A stretch of DNA of 64,000 bases, taken from assembly GCA_001414485.1 (NCBI GenBank), contig LLEY01000011.1:434001-498000 (forward strand), given 5' to 3'. This stretch comes from Calycina herbarum (taxonomy: Eukaryota > Ascomycota > Leotiomycetes > Helotiales > Pezizellaceae). The stretch's first letter is position 1, and each line of letters starts with the position of its first letter. Shown here piece after piece: positions 46,280 through 57,547 of this stretch. The notes under the pieces are model-generated. The model was given only the letters and a program-made list of their open reading frames with translations. It did no database searches and was not told the DNA's origin. Position numbers and translations under genes: made by a program.

Positions 46280-46933
46280 TGGAATACAAAGCACCGTTGA
46301 GGAAAGAAGGGCAGTTTAGAATATATATAGTAGTATCGCATGAGTTGAGGTGATTGAATTTTGTAACACTCGCATTTTGTATACCCTGGGGGAGTTCGTA
46401 GTTTTAAATATATCATAGCGGTTTTTTTAGGGCTCTTCCGAGGATTATAAACAAGTGAGCTTTGTGACGGCCCTCTACAAATACACTAAAAGAAGTGCTT
46501 GTAGAATGGTACCTTATATTAAGGAGGAGAGTTAGTACGCTCTGTCTCTATTTATCTATACTAAGCGCGACATCGGCAGAACCTCGGTAGTACTGGTCAC
46601 GTGGTAGCACGTGATATGGTCGTATGTGACTGGGACTGTCATATAACTTGTCTAATTATATTATATAGTTTAATTAAGTATTAAAGGTTTTTAAAAAATA
46701 TTATTATTTTATAAGAGTAAATCGTATTTTATGTTTTATATTTTATGTTTTATATTTTATGTTTTTGTTTTTCTATTAGCTAACTCTTTGCTAATGTCCT
46801 CTGTACTAGCGCCTCGCATTATCACAATATAACCATCAACCTCAAATTAAGCGAAACGAGTCTTGCCTCGACTTCTGTCAAAATATATCTTGTTTACAGC
46901 AACATCAGTTGCAATCCTAAAGTACCTTATAAG
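46280..46933. other. A+T-rich spacer with repeat relics
   Basis: It contains a short minisatellite (46727-46766). At about 46596-46614 lies TCACGTGGTAGCACGTGAT, which matches the start of the gypsy LTR at 62.5 kb (TCATGTGCTAGCACGTGAT) at 17 of 19 bases. It may be a solo-LTR scrap. Confidence 0.45.
46727..46766. repeat. 14-bp minisatellite, about three units
   Basis: The unit TTTTATGTTTTATA is repeated twice exactly (46727-46740 and 46741-46754) and a third time in part, in an A+T-rich intergenic spacer. Confidence 0.8.
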
Positions 46934-48047
46934 ATGTCCGACCGAGCACACAGCACATTGGAGCCTCTACAGAACCAAGAAAACTAACCAGGACTAGAAA
47001 TCGACCTACGAAAGTACAGAGTATAAGGCTGATTTTAGGTCTTAAAAAGAGACTCTTCATTCCGATCGCTGTGCTGGTGGTTCTTTTGAGCGTGGGTGTA
47101 ATCGTTGGAGGAGCTGTAGGTGGAACTTTGGCAAAACAGAAATCACAGTCAGCCTCCACAGCAACAGCAACACTACCACACTCTCCACCTCTATCAATTC
47201 CAACAGCCGCTCCATCTAACTTGTCCCATAACTCATCAATAGCATCGCTTAACTGGACCGATGGAACTTTTCAACACCATGCTTTCTTTTACCAAAACAA
47301 ACTTGATGGTATCTCTTTGTCGCTCCCGTACAGACAGTAAATAGGAGAATTAAGCTCCAATGCTTTCCTGGGACTTTCTGGCTCCAGATTGGCCGCCTAT
47401 TATGACAGTTGCGCTTCCTAGAATTGCGTCAATAGCACCGTCATTTTATTCCAAAATATGGATAAGGAGCTCCGTTACATCAACGGATCCCAACGCTGGG
47501 CTAGAAATAGTGAGAAAAAAATAGGAGATAACTTTATAGGGGCGAAAACAGGCATGGCTCCAATGATATGGGCAGCATCCGGTAGCTTGAAGGTATATAT
47601 AGAAAACAGCAGTCAAATGCAGGAATATACACTAAATGGGACTGACTTTTCTTTTGGTATGTCAAATTCACACAGATTTAAAAGTACTCACCGAAAATGA
47701 GAACAAGAGATCAGTCTTTGCTATCTTCCGGAAGACCCAGCCTGAAGAACCCTTCCAAGATTATGGCAATACCCTTAGCCAACATAGAAGAGGACATGGA
47801 GTTTTTTATTATATCACTCGGTCCCAACAACAAGCTACAAAGCCTTCAGCAAGGTCCCACAGGGTGGTTTGCGCAAACTACCCCAACATTGGACGATGCA
47901 GTTGGTAACTCCTTCGATATTGCTATGAACCATAACCGACGATTCTACGGTGTTTCGGAAGGACGGATGCATGAATATGAGATGTCAGACACCCCGGAGA
48001 AGTGGAAATATATAGGGGTGGTCAACACAACTGCGACTGCTACGTGA
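46934..48047 (+). pseudogene. broken membrane-anchored lectin-like gene
   Basis: The start MSDRAHSTLEPLQNQEN is followed by an in-frame TAA. In another frame a membrane segment follows: LFIPIAVLVVLLSVGVIVGG. Then comes an ectodomain with FFYQNKLDGISLSLP and TVILFQNMDKELRYINGSQ, of the type seen in fungal fucose-lectin-like beta-propellers. There are stops at 47338-47340 and 47418-47420, further frame changes near 47640-47780, and the last block ends at 48047. The lectin call rests on the repeated FYQ...LR pattern and topology and is a family-level guess. The many lesions make it clearly dead. Confidence 0.65.
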
Positions 48048-48424
48048 AAAAAAGGGTTGCGGTTTGTCTTCCGGGGGATGAGGTTGCTAGGAAGACAAAC
48101 TAGGAAAGCACATTGGAACGGTAACCTATAACGTTCGGAGGTGTAGTTGTTTTTGCAGACTTTTCTATATAATGAATGGAATAAAAAGGATTTTAGAGAT
48201 GGAATGACTACCTACATGTGTGTGGTGATCTTTGTAACCACGTGCGCGTTTTACTGCTATAAAATGACCACCTTTCCGACTCTCTTTATGATACACTCAA
48301 ACTTCAAATTTTGTGGCACTCAAACAAAACAAGGGACGCTCAAAGTTTTTCAATAGACTTGATAGCAGATATTAATTCATTCGAGGACAATTTGTCTCAC
48401 ATCCAAGATCATACACAGCGAATA
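48048..48424. other. convergent intergenic spacer
   Basis: The shared 3' region of the lectin-like pseudogene and the EthD gene; no further feature is seen. Confidence 0.4.
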
Positions 48425-49100
48425 CTATCCCTCGGATGCTCCCTCTTTCTTCTCAGAGATATCCAATCGAGAATCAGCAGACAGAATACCATCTTTACCG
48501 CCAGAACTCTCAATACCATTCCCGAACACAAGGTTGTCATAACCCACCATAATATCATACCCCTTCTCCAAATCTACGAACCTTTCCCCGCATCCTAAAT
48601 ATTCCAAAATCAGCATCGCTCTACCGTTCTTAGTGTGCCAAACATACCCACAAGCTTCTTCGAATTGTATATGGTATCCATGAATTTGAGGAAGCTTTCG
48701 GAATCTTTGGCGAGAAACTCGGCACAGCCATCGTAGGAGAGGATTTTCATTTTCGATTGGAGAAGAGGGGCAATCATTTCTTTGTGCTGAGCCTCTTGGT
48801 GGAACTAACAACAAAGGTTAGCCTGCATCTGCTTGAGGCATTCATGGTCGGGATTTGTGTTTTTGGGAACAGGAAACTTACCTGAACATATCGCACGAGG
48901 TTGACCCCAGCGTCCTTGGTAGAGAGTGTTAAATCGGCATGGACGGACTTCCAGTGCTCGTGGAAAAACTCGTCTGTGAGACCTGGTTTCTTGTGGAAGA
49001 AAACTTGAGTTCGGAAATAGGGTTGCTGGTTGGATCCAGATCCGACCTGGAGCTCAGGGAAGGTGAAATTGTGTGTGTAATGGTTTGGACAGGCTGCCAT
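48425..49100 (-). CDS. EthD-domain protein
   Basis: Three exons on the minus strand, 49100-48882, 48804-48648 and 48594-48425, give 181 aa. The introns (77 and 53 bp) have GTAAGT/TTAG and GTATGT/TTAG borders and restore one frame. The domain begins with QVFFHKKPGLTDEFFHEHWK, the hallmark of EthD/dimeric alpha-beta-barrel proteins. It continues YVQFHQEAQHKEMI, YDGCAEF and a C-terminal YDIMVGYDNLVFG. Family members act in degradative or polyketide-type pathways, often with unknown activity. No biosynthetic neighbours lie nearby, so the substrate is unknown. Confidence 0.88.
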
Positions 49101-49982
49101 CTTGATTTTTGAGCTTTGTAGATGAAGAAGTGCTGGAATTCCGAATTGAATACAAGCTTGGTAGACGGTGTTTTTTTTCCCGTCACGAGATGGAGGGGGT
49201 ATGAAGGAGAAGAAAGGAGGTGAATTCTCCGAGCTCTATATAGACTTTTGGATTTGTCTGGACTGCTCCATCACTGAATTTTGAGGTGCAAGTGACTTCG
49301 ATAATTGTGATAGAGGCTTAAGAATCGACACTGACACGATGCTTTGATAGGTTTAAGGGGTTTGAGGCTGTGGCACAGGTCCTCACCGCCCAAATTATCG
49401 CTAAGAATGAAACCCGAACAGACCACTGGTATTTGCTCCTGCGCTTAATTAAGATCATTGATCAGCTTTCCATGATTTTGATATTAGGTTGTGTTATAAG
49501 AGTATCATGGAAAGTGCCACTACGAGCGTCTCATTCAGCCACAAAGCCAAATTAAGACAGCAAGAGAAGCCTGCTTTCGACCGTATCAACTTCCGGTCGT
49601 TGAAGCTCTAGAACCAGAATTTTGAGATGATTATGGGCGTAGAACAATAAACCAGTTTTATTAGCCTATAGTAGACGCCTAGCGCAGATAAAAAGTCTTC
49701 TTTTGAACAAATTGAAATGAAACTTTCAGGCCGTATTGTTAAATTTAAAGCGAATGACCATTTGTAAGGTGATGGGGGTACATGCCACATGAGTCATTCT
49801 TGGCTGAGTTATCTAATCATAGGACTTTCTCTCACATAATTTAATTTGCCCAAGCATCAACAATAATATCAGCAAACACCACACTTGATACGGGCACATC
49901 AATACAGCAGTCTGCCAAATCCTCTGAATTTACGTTTGCCAACTTCTTCAAGTCTTGAAAACCTCCTCCTCTCATGACAGCC
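49101..49982. other. intergenic spacer
   Basis: The promoter of the EthD gene (a TATATAGA lies near 49237-49244) and the upstream region of the next gene. No supported gene. Confidence 0.45.
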
Positions 49983-51064
49983 ATGACGTCCATATCAGAC
50001 CCACTCGCAAATCTGCAAACATATCACAACTCTTCCGGAACAATTTCAACGAACTCTATATCTTAGCACGGCGTTGCCAAAAACAAAACTCTGAAGTCGG
50101 CCATGACCACTCCACCAACTCCCCTAACGAAGATGTCCAGGGAGCTGGAAAGCTTCCGAGAAAGCAAATCAAAAAGTTGATTAAGAAGATAGAGGCGTAT
50201 CACACGCCGACGACAGATCAACAAGCTCAATATCACGAACACCCCCCGACGGCGCCCCGGTCTGTCGTTGATTTTATGGCGGACCGGGAATTTTCCCATG
50301 CAGAAGCGTTTAAGGTGGAAAGTGTATCTGTCGAAGATCGGTCTAAACCCCCCCTTTTGAGGCTTCCATACGACCTACGCCGTGTTATTTACCATTTCGT
50401 CATCCCACTTGGCCATATTTACCTCTTTCCACACAAGCCTCATGGTTTGAAAGGAGGAATCCCGAATACTCGCGCTGCTAACGCAAATCCAACTCTGCGT
50501 TCTGTTGAATTTTGCAAAGAAGGAGAACACTTTTTTAGACCAGAGCTTCTTTTCAAGCATGCAACGGGTCTCTTTCAAGTCTCAAAACTGATAAATTATG
50601 AGGCCACGAATGTGTTTTATGGGGAGAATCGGTTCTTTGTAGATCTTCACAACAAACTGAAGTCCAGTCTTCGCCTGATTCCGAATCCAAACAGAGCCAG
50701 AATCAGGCACTCGCTTCTTTACGCATACGGCAAAGCAAAAACATATGAGAGGTTTTGGTCTGATATTATTCCGAATTTGAATACACTGGAACTCAAATTC
50801 CTCTTTGAGGAATCTCACGAGGAGCGGCCACGGCTTCGACGTCTTCTGAAGTGCTTGAGTCGGCTTTTGCCAACTGAAGGTTGCTATGTAGAGGTAGAAT
50901 ATCAGGGCGGACATGAAATAGAATCGGCTGTTGAGAAGTATTTAGAGCGACCTTTTCGGATAAGGAAACTGGAGCACCATGGATTTACATATGTAAAGAG
51001 TGGGACTTCGATGGTGTATCGATGGACCTCCTGGAAAGACACACAAGAAGCTTGGAATTCTTGA
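49983..51064 (+). CDS. F-box-like protein, N-terminal frame disturbed
   Basis: The main frame, open from 49955 without ATG to 51064, encodes LLRLPYDLRRVIYHFVIPLG (the F-box-like motif) and GLFQVSKLINYEATNVFYGE, the family's second block. It ends with LLKCLSRLLPTEGCYVEVEY. The paralog-like start MTSISDPLANLQTYHN (ATG 49983) lies in a different frame and must shift near 50020 to reach FNELYILARRCQKQNS. Either the gene has a small lesion, or translation starts at Met 50276 and the protein is shorter (262 aa). It is a paralog of the 52933 gene. Confidence 0.55.
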
Positions 51065-51491
51065 AATAATTTCGCTCAACTCAGGTATATTCCTAGTAAT
51101 GAGATTCATCAATAAAAGTCTTCTCTTAATAACATCCAGATTGCTATAATAGTCCGTGTGAGCCATGTCTAGTTTAAATAAAGTGCAAGAACCACTTTAA
51201 TTGACGGTTTGCCCTGAATCAAGTAAGATGTTGATTTTTGTAAATAGAGAATGAACTAGTATTGTAATCTGTACCAGCAGCCGTTAGGTGAATGTCGACT
51301 TGCCAGTTGTCACATGATCAATGGTTGTCCCTTGGCCTTGTTGTGTATAAAAGCACTTAGCACTTTTCAATCTACCATATGTATTGTCACAATCTCCATA
51401 GCAACTGAATCCACAAAACTGTGCTAAAACACACCTTGGTCGATGAACCCAAACAACTCTTTACTCTCGTCGCAGCTAACGAACTAACATC
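51065..51491. other. promoter region
   Basis: TATAAAA at about 51347-51353 lies about 140 bp before the start of the next copy; the same kind of promoter precedes 52933. Confidence 0.4.
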
Positions 51492-52110
51492 ATGGCTTCT
51501 CACGATGAAGATCCACTCATTGGCTTACCAGGATACATCAACCCCTACCGAAAAGAACTTGACGAACTCCAAGCATCAGTCAAGAAAGTTCAACGATTGC
51601 GTCGATTCCAACTACAAGAACAAATGCTCGACTGTGTCTCGAAGCAAATAAGCGAGGAAACGTTAGATGTCTTATACGGAGAGAACGTCTTTTATCTCAA
51701 TCTTTCCGACAAGGCGACGCAATTTATCAACAACATCTCCGTGGCAAATAGAAAAAGAATAAAATATCTTTAGAATTCGGGTGCAGTATCTAATGACACC
51801 TAGTTATTTGGAAGAAGCTACATGGACTACTCCAGGCAGTGGAGATACGAACAACGAGATGGTTGAGCTCTGGTCTTCTATCTTGTCAAATTTACGACGA
51901 CTTGAACTCCAATTGTTTGAACCTCGGGAAACATTTTTGGTTGGATAAGTGGTTACCCAGAACCTCAAATATGGTTAAAATTGCTTCCGGGATTTTTGAG
52001 ATTCTTGGATTCGTATCTATGTCAAGGAACTTGTGAAGTAATTGTGGACGATGATGATAAGGGACAGATAAGACAGATTGTGAAAAAATGTCTGAAGAGT
52101 GGTTATTAAA
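51492..52110 (+). pseudogene. F-box-like paralog with central deletion and stops
   Basis: The start MASHDEDPLIGLPGYINPYR then KELDELQASV matches the N-terminus of the 52933 gene. The frame then jumps straight to CVSKQISEETLDVLYGENVF. The roughly 130 codons in between, including the F-box-like motif, are missing. A stop follows at 51771-51773, and weaker homology (ELWSSILSNLRRLEL) continues in another frame to about 52110. An internal deletion and frame decay make it dead. Confidence 0.75.
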
Positions 52111-52932
52111 CAAGAATACTCATTAACTGATAACCTCTCCTGAAAGAGTAAAGCGAAGCTAGGAGGAAGATGCGTTACAGAAGAAATTAGCACGCCTAGT
52201 AATATATTTGGTTTCTGCTGGTACCATTATTAAATTCTTCTAGTAATAAAAAGAACTTATAAGTCTTGCTATATCTAAGTTGAGAACTCATACCTAAGCC
52301 TGCTGTGAACTTGAAATTTATTAACGATGCTTCAATTGCTAGACATTCTTATAAATCTTTCATTTCCTTTAGCCTAATAAAGGCGAATACCAGTAAACTC
52401 TGTTTTGGAATCAACAACAGTCTTTCTATTCTCTCAGCCTCTTTTCATTTTTAAGTTTATCAAACAAGATAGTTACATCTTATAGGAACGATAAGGCAGA
52501 TAACTGATCCCTATGAAAGTCATAGGCAGTTTAAAAAAGGAGGTGAAGAGGAAGGATTAACGCGACTAGGGCTGGAAGAAGATTGAAAACACTGATCAAG
52601 AGTGAAGCGTCAATGTGTTAATCTTATGTATACAATAGCCGTGAATGTGGTCTTGTCGGTCGTCATAGACCCAGCACATGCCTCCTTTAATAAAGACCTA
52701 GCCGCAGATAAAAGAAAGCTCTCCGCCCTTCCCTATTTCCGATCTTTTCATCTACACTAGAAAGATACGAACATCGCAACACTCATCGCAACTAGTGTCT
52801 TGGCCTCCGGATATTACCACAAGACAACTGTTTACCGACCTCTTTTTCATACAAAGAACCTCACAGCTCTCTTTCCAAAGCGAATTTGAAATACAACACC
52901 ACATCTACCAAAACTTACAACAAACCACAATC
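52111..52932. other. intergenic spacer, promoter of the next copy
   Basis: A+T-rich. GATAAAAGA near 52707 may serve as a TATA-like element. No gene is seen. Confidence 0.4.
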
Positions 52933-53886
52933 ATGACAAGCCACGACCCAATGAATGGGCTGCCTATTCAAACCAACCCTTTTTGGAAAGAATTTGATCA
53001 ACTCCAAGAAGCTGTGCGGTCCTTCCAACTTCAAAAACAAGACTCAGTGAAGGAAAATGGGGGCCCCACAACAACACTTGTGGACCGCCTCAACAAAGCC
53101 CAACTTGCCCTCCTGGAACAAATTTGGGACTTGATGAGAGGCATCGAACATTACCATGGGTGCCAGGAGAGATTTGCCCGATTTTTCAATCTTCCATACG
53201 AATTGCGACGAGGGATTTACCTTTACCTACTCCCTGGATACGATGTAGCAGTGTCCAACCATGTAGCACTTTCCAAACTCTGGGTCCTGAAGAATACCGA
53301 TAGGACTCCAGTTAATAAATACTATCATTTGGGTCATTGCAGGGATGTCGAATATCACATGTGCCCAGCTACTCACTGGTACATGGGCGACTTTGAGACA
53401 TGGTTGACCCTTAGCAGTATAATATTGGTCTCAAGACAAATGAAGGAGGAAGTATTGAACCTACTATATGGGGAAAACTGGTTTTCTCTAGATGTCAGCA
53501 AAAACCAAGAAGTCAGCGTCTCCCACTCCAACCTTCAACGCGTACGAAAACTCAAGCTTTCCTCCATCAATCACTACAACGAAGGGATGAAATTCCTAGA
53601 CGAGGGACTTTGGTCAACCATTCTGCCATTTTTGGACAGACTTGAGCTCTCTTTCGAACAGCCAGGATTTATTGGAGACTATATAGAAATTCACTACAAC
53701 GTGGAATTGTGGCTTGAATGGCTGCGTTCTTTTCTAAAATGTTTGAGTCGGTTTTTACCTGAGGGTTGCGAGGTGGTGGTTAATGATAATTGGGAGCATG
53801 AGACGAATTTGGTTATTAAGGAATGTCTGAAGGGCAGCGTAGAGTTCAAGCGACTATTGAACCGCCCACCAGGTTGTCAGCTTTGA
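52933..53886 (+). CDS. F-box-like protein
   Basis: 317 aa from the ATG at 52933; the frame is open further upstream. An N-terminal helical region (FWKEFDQLQEAVRSFQLQKQ) leads to the F-box-like FFNLPYELRRGIYLYLLPGY (about 87-106). The block VSRQMKEEVLNLLYGENWFS and a C-terminal leucine-rich part (LWSTILPFLDRLELSFE) follow, then FLKCLSRFLPEGCEVVV, as in the 49983 copy. It is the best-preserved member of this array. Substrate-adaptor function is only inferred. Confidence 0.7.
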   Translation: MTSHDPMNGLPIQTNPFWKEFDQLQEAVRSFQLQKQDSVKENGGPTTTLVDRLNKAQLALLEQIWDLMRGIEHYHGCQERFARFFNLPYELRRGIYLYLLPGYDVAVSNHVALSKLWVLKNTDRTPVNKYYHLGHCRDVEYHMCPATHWYMGDFETWLTLSSIILVSRQMKEEVLNLLYGENWFSLDVSKNQEVSVSHSNLQRVRKLKLSSINHYNEGMKFLDEGLWSTILPFLDRLELSFEQPGFIGDYIEIHYNVELWLEWLRSFLKCLSRFLPEGCEVVVNDNWEHETNLVIKECLKGSVEFKRLLNRPPGCQL

Positions 53887-55020
53887 ATGGAGTACTGGGG
53901 AATTATGGTTTTGCGTATGTGAAAACATGATGGAGTTTTCCATGAAGCTGGTCAGCGATCTTGACGAGGTCATTAATGTGGGTGAAGGTTTGGGAAGGAG
54001 AAGGGAGTACTTTAGGTTGAGAGACAGATAATTATTCGGTGCTTGCTAAATACCGCCTTTCGATCTAGCAAGCTCTCTAGTAATAATACCATTTAATAAA
54101 ACCATCCAGTCTCTCTCTGTAATCAAAATGACTCAGTGTAAATATTAGCATGGAAGTCGGGTTCAGCAAGTATCGCCATACCCGTCTCACAGATGAGGCA
54201 ACTTACTATAGTTGAAAGTCAGATGATATGAACTGTAAATCCATTGCATTTGATCTTTGTAATCAACCATTCTATCTAAGTAAGGTTCTATATAGCGAAG
54301 AATTGGAGCCTTAGTATTGTCCGCATTTTACTGCTCACCAACTATATCCAGTCTGACTATATCTCTACTTGGAGGGGATGATATTTTTCTACACCCGTAC
54401 TTTTGCGACTCAGAACAAGGTTACAAAAATACCCAAAAAAATCCAGAAGGATATATTACGTGTTTAATACTATGTTTAGTTCTTAATACATTTATTGCTT
54501 GTGTTGTGGTTTTATTCTAATTCGTAGCGAAATCCAGAATCCACCTCAGAAATTTGTTCGCTCCACTTACAGCGGGTCTCGAATCGCGCTATTCTTTCGC
54601 ACTCTTTAAGAACCATATAACCGTACAATTAAATTATCTAAAAACGTAACCTAACATCAACAACTCAATTCAAAATCAGTCCAGATTATTGATATATTTT
54701 TCCAACTACTGTGTATATAAAATCTGCGTTTCCCAAAAGAGGGGGGGGCCTCAGTGTCCCGTAGAGCAGTCCTGGCGAATTTCTTCAGGGGCGCGCGGGG
54801 GTCATCGCTTGTCGCAATATTTCGTCGATAACAACACCATTTCTTGGAATGACATCCACTATTACTTTTCCAACAACACCATTTACTAGCGATTCCTTCT
54901 AAGAAACCTGATGTAGAGATAGTAGTAATTATACTTATATATTCCTTATCCCACCCAAAAAGCTCCTGAGCTCAAAATATTCGAGTATACATTTTTTTAC
55001 CTTAATTTGGTGCTTGCTTG
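53887..55020. other. A+T-rich spacer
   Basis: No supported gene. A run of eight G (about 54742-54750) is followed by a G+C-richer block (54750-54810), an abrupt composition change that may mark the edge of an old insertion. Confidence 0.4.
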
Positions 55021-55590
55021 CTCCGGTCACTGTACGGAGGGTTACTCCTGGTTTACTGCTGGATTACCTGTGGGTTACTGGTTGGTTACTCATGGGTCAC
55101 TGCTGGCTCACTCATGGGCTCGTGGGTTGCTGTCGCTTACTCCAAGTTTGATTTTTGGTCCTCAAACTTGATACTGGCTTACTTGCTATTTGCTTGATTA
55201 CTTGCTTACTCGTTAATTACTCGTTGCTTAATAGCTTACTCGCAAGACTACTTTTCGGCCCCCAAATTCAGTACTGGCTTACTTGCTATTTGCTAGATTA
55301 CTTGCTTACTCGTAGATTACTCGCTTACTCGTTGATTACTGGATGTTGTTAGCTTACCTGCGACTAGTAAGTTACTATTGGGTCACTCATTGTTTAATAG
55401 CTTACTTACATGCCTGCTTCCAAACTGAATATTAGCTTACTTGCTATTTGCTAGGCCTACTCTTTATTTACTCGTAGTTTACTTGATTACTTGTGGCTTA
55501 CTCGATTACTTGTAGCTTACTTGAGTTTTTTTGGCCTACTCAAATTTGACACTTGAGTTACTCAGTATTTGACAGCTTACTCTGCAGAAA
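55021..55590. repeat. degenerate TTACT minisatellite
   Basis: About 27 TTACT words occur in 570 bp in contexts such as GCTTACTCG, GATTACTTG and GGTTACTGG. A longer unit ACTGGCTTACTTGCTATTTG starts at 55173 and again at 55273, a period of exactly 100 bp, with a weaker third copy near 55431. There is no open frame. Confidence 0.8.
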
Positions 55591-55604
55591 AATTTCTTAA
55601 GAAC

Positions 55605-55844
55605 TTATATGAAGTGGAAAGTTACTTCTTGTAGTTTAAAGTGGCTGCTACAACTATATCTAAAGTATTATCCTCAGCACAGCAAAGCGGCTTCCATCGA
55701 TGCCCTATTTTTCTTAGGCTTCTCTTCTACTCTCTGGGCTCTAAGGTCTTTGAACTGTTACATTTTTATCTTTTGAATTCTATTTTTAGGGAGTATATCG
55801 AGGATTTCCTTTTGATTGTACTAGATTATATCCTTACGCGACAT
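55605..55844 (-). pseudogene. small relic reading frame with internal stops
   Basis: From ATG (55844) one frame of 80 codons runs to a TAA with four internal stops and no frameshift. It reads MSRKDII, then YNQKEILDILPKNRIQK and FKDLRAQRVEEKPKKNRASM. Two of the stops could come from CAG or CAA by C-to-T change. The text is protein-like but I recognise no family; it could be a transposon fragment. Confidence 0.3.
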
Positions 55845-56219
55845 TTTCTATAGACTTTAGCACCCTAAGGTAGGGTGTAGAGTGCCTGAAACAGCGGAAT
55901 ACGGCCTGTACAGCCTGAGAATTTCAAAATTTCTCTTCTAGGTCAAAAAGCAGAACTAACTTTTTTTTTATTAATTTGCTACGCAGGATCAGTAAACAAC
56001 CAGATAGGCAAAGTCCTCCCTTGAAACATAATAGTAAGATATCAAAAAAGAGAGAGACAATTGACCTCCAAAAATAAAAAAGGGGTTGAATAATAATGCC
56101 CCGCTTTAGCGATTGCGATTCGCGATAACGTCATCGTCAACAACCTCTCCTTTGTTCCAACAGCTCTTCTTACTCATCCCCTTCATCTATCAACGTCCGC
56201 ATTTCAAGAACGAACCAAC

Positions 56220-57299
56220 ATGCCCAATATTCTCATAATCGGGGCAACTCGCGGCCTCGGCGCGTCTCTGGCAAACGCCTATGCCTCCCAGCCCAGCACC
56301 ACAGTCTATGGCACCACCCGAGCCGCCGCAGGCCCAAAAGGACTGAACGAGAAGATCACATGGGTTCCGAATATCGATGTGAGCGATAGTGGCGTTGGAC
56401 CACGGCTGGTCAATCAATTAGGCAGTTTGGGAGTTGCTGGTGGAATGGTGGAGGGGGATAATGAGGTTCGGGGTTTTGATATAGTTGTGAGTTTACCCCT
56501 CTTCGGGAGCTCTGCGAGGCCCGCAGTATGCTACGGGATGGCAGAACTGATTATTGATTCTTTGGCAGATAATCACAGCTGGATATTTCGCGACGGAAGA
56601 CTTTGTCAATGGTCCTAAATGGGAGGAGGAAGTAAAGATGTACAGTGTGTACCCTAGAACCCCTCCTCAAAGATCAAAATACTGATATTCTCTTCCAGCA
56701 ACATCAGCTATCTCTCCGCCCTTCATAGTCCACTCTCTTTCCCGCGCGCGATACATCTCCAAAGGCTCGAAAGTCCTTCTTATATCCTCCGAATCCGGAT
56801 CCATAACCCTACGACATCCAAAAGAAGGCGGAGGAAACTACGGACACCATGCTAGCAAAGCAGCATTGAATATGGTAGGGAAGTTGTTGAGTATGGATGT
56901 CAAGGATAAGGGAATTATTATCAGTATTTTGCATCCGGGATTTATGCGGACCGAAATGACTGCTGGTGTGGGATTCGACAAATATTGGGATGATGGTGGA
57001 GGTGAGTTTACAACTCTCCTCGGAGATGGATGGGATTGGGGGTTTTTGGAACTGGCCTTGGAAATGCTGACGGAATTATAGCTGTCACACCAGATGAGGC
57101 TGCCAAAACGCTGATTGAATGGGCTGAGAAGCTAGACATGAGCAAATCCGGCGAGTACTGGGCTCCCCGTGGACCACGTAAGTTTAACAATCTTCTTGGA
57201 AAGATCAATGCTAATACAATTGACCAAATAGGTGATATTGGAACAGCGGACGTTACAATTGGGACCAACCTTCCCACCCCATTACAATTACCATGGTAA
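56220..57299 (+). CDS. short-chain dehydrogenase/reductase
   Basis: Five exons, 56220-56486, 56569-56644, 56699-57001, 57082-57177 and 57232-57299, give 269 aa. The introns (82, 54, 54, 80 and 54... four in all: 82, 54, 80, 54 bp) are GT..AG. The Rossmann motif is LIIGATRGLGASLANAYAS (about 5-23). IITAGYF is the NNAG-equivalent strand. GGNYGHHASKAALNMVGK replaces the usual YxxxK: His stands four residues before Lys and Tyr six before it. HPGFMRTEMT follows, and the end is DIGTADV..LPTPLQLPW. The last intron (54 bp) is a multiple of three, so retention would keep the frame. Likely an NAD(P)-dependent oxidoreductase of the cytosol; substrate unknown. Confidence 0.88.
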
Positions 57300-57547
57300 A
57301 TCACGAACAGGAAGATGAGTAAATGATATCACGATTCCCACGAGCCCATATCATCCACAATGTGAATATATTTCCGTTTTGTCATGCTTCTTCATTCATA
57401 TTACACTCCACTATCATCCCATCATCCCAACCAACTCCCCAAATTATTTCCCAGGCTTCCAATTCCCAGTATTAGGCGCGACTTTCCCTTCCCAATCGCA
57501 AATTTCATACACTCTCCCAGCCCCAATTTTGTTTCCCACGAATCTTC

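Noticed and set aside
54560..54590. Sequence resembling a tRNA T-arm (GGGTCTCGAATCGCGC)
   Set aside because: No acceptor, D-arm or anticodon stem could be drawn around it.
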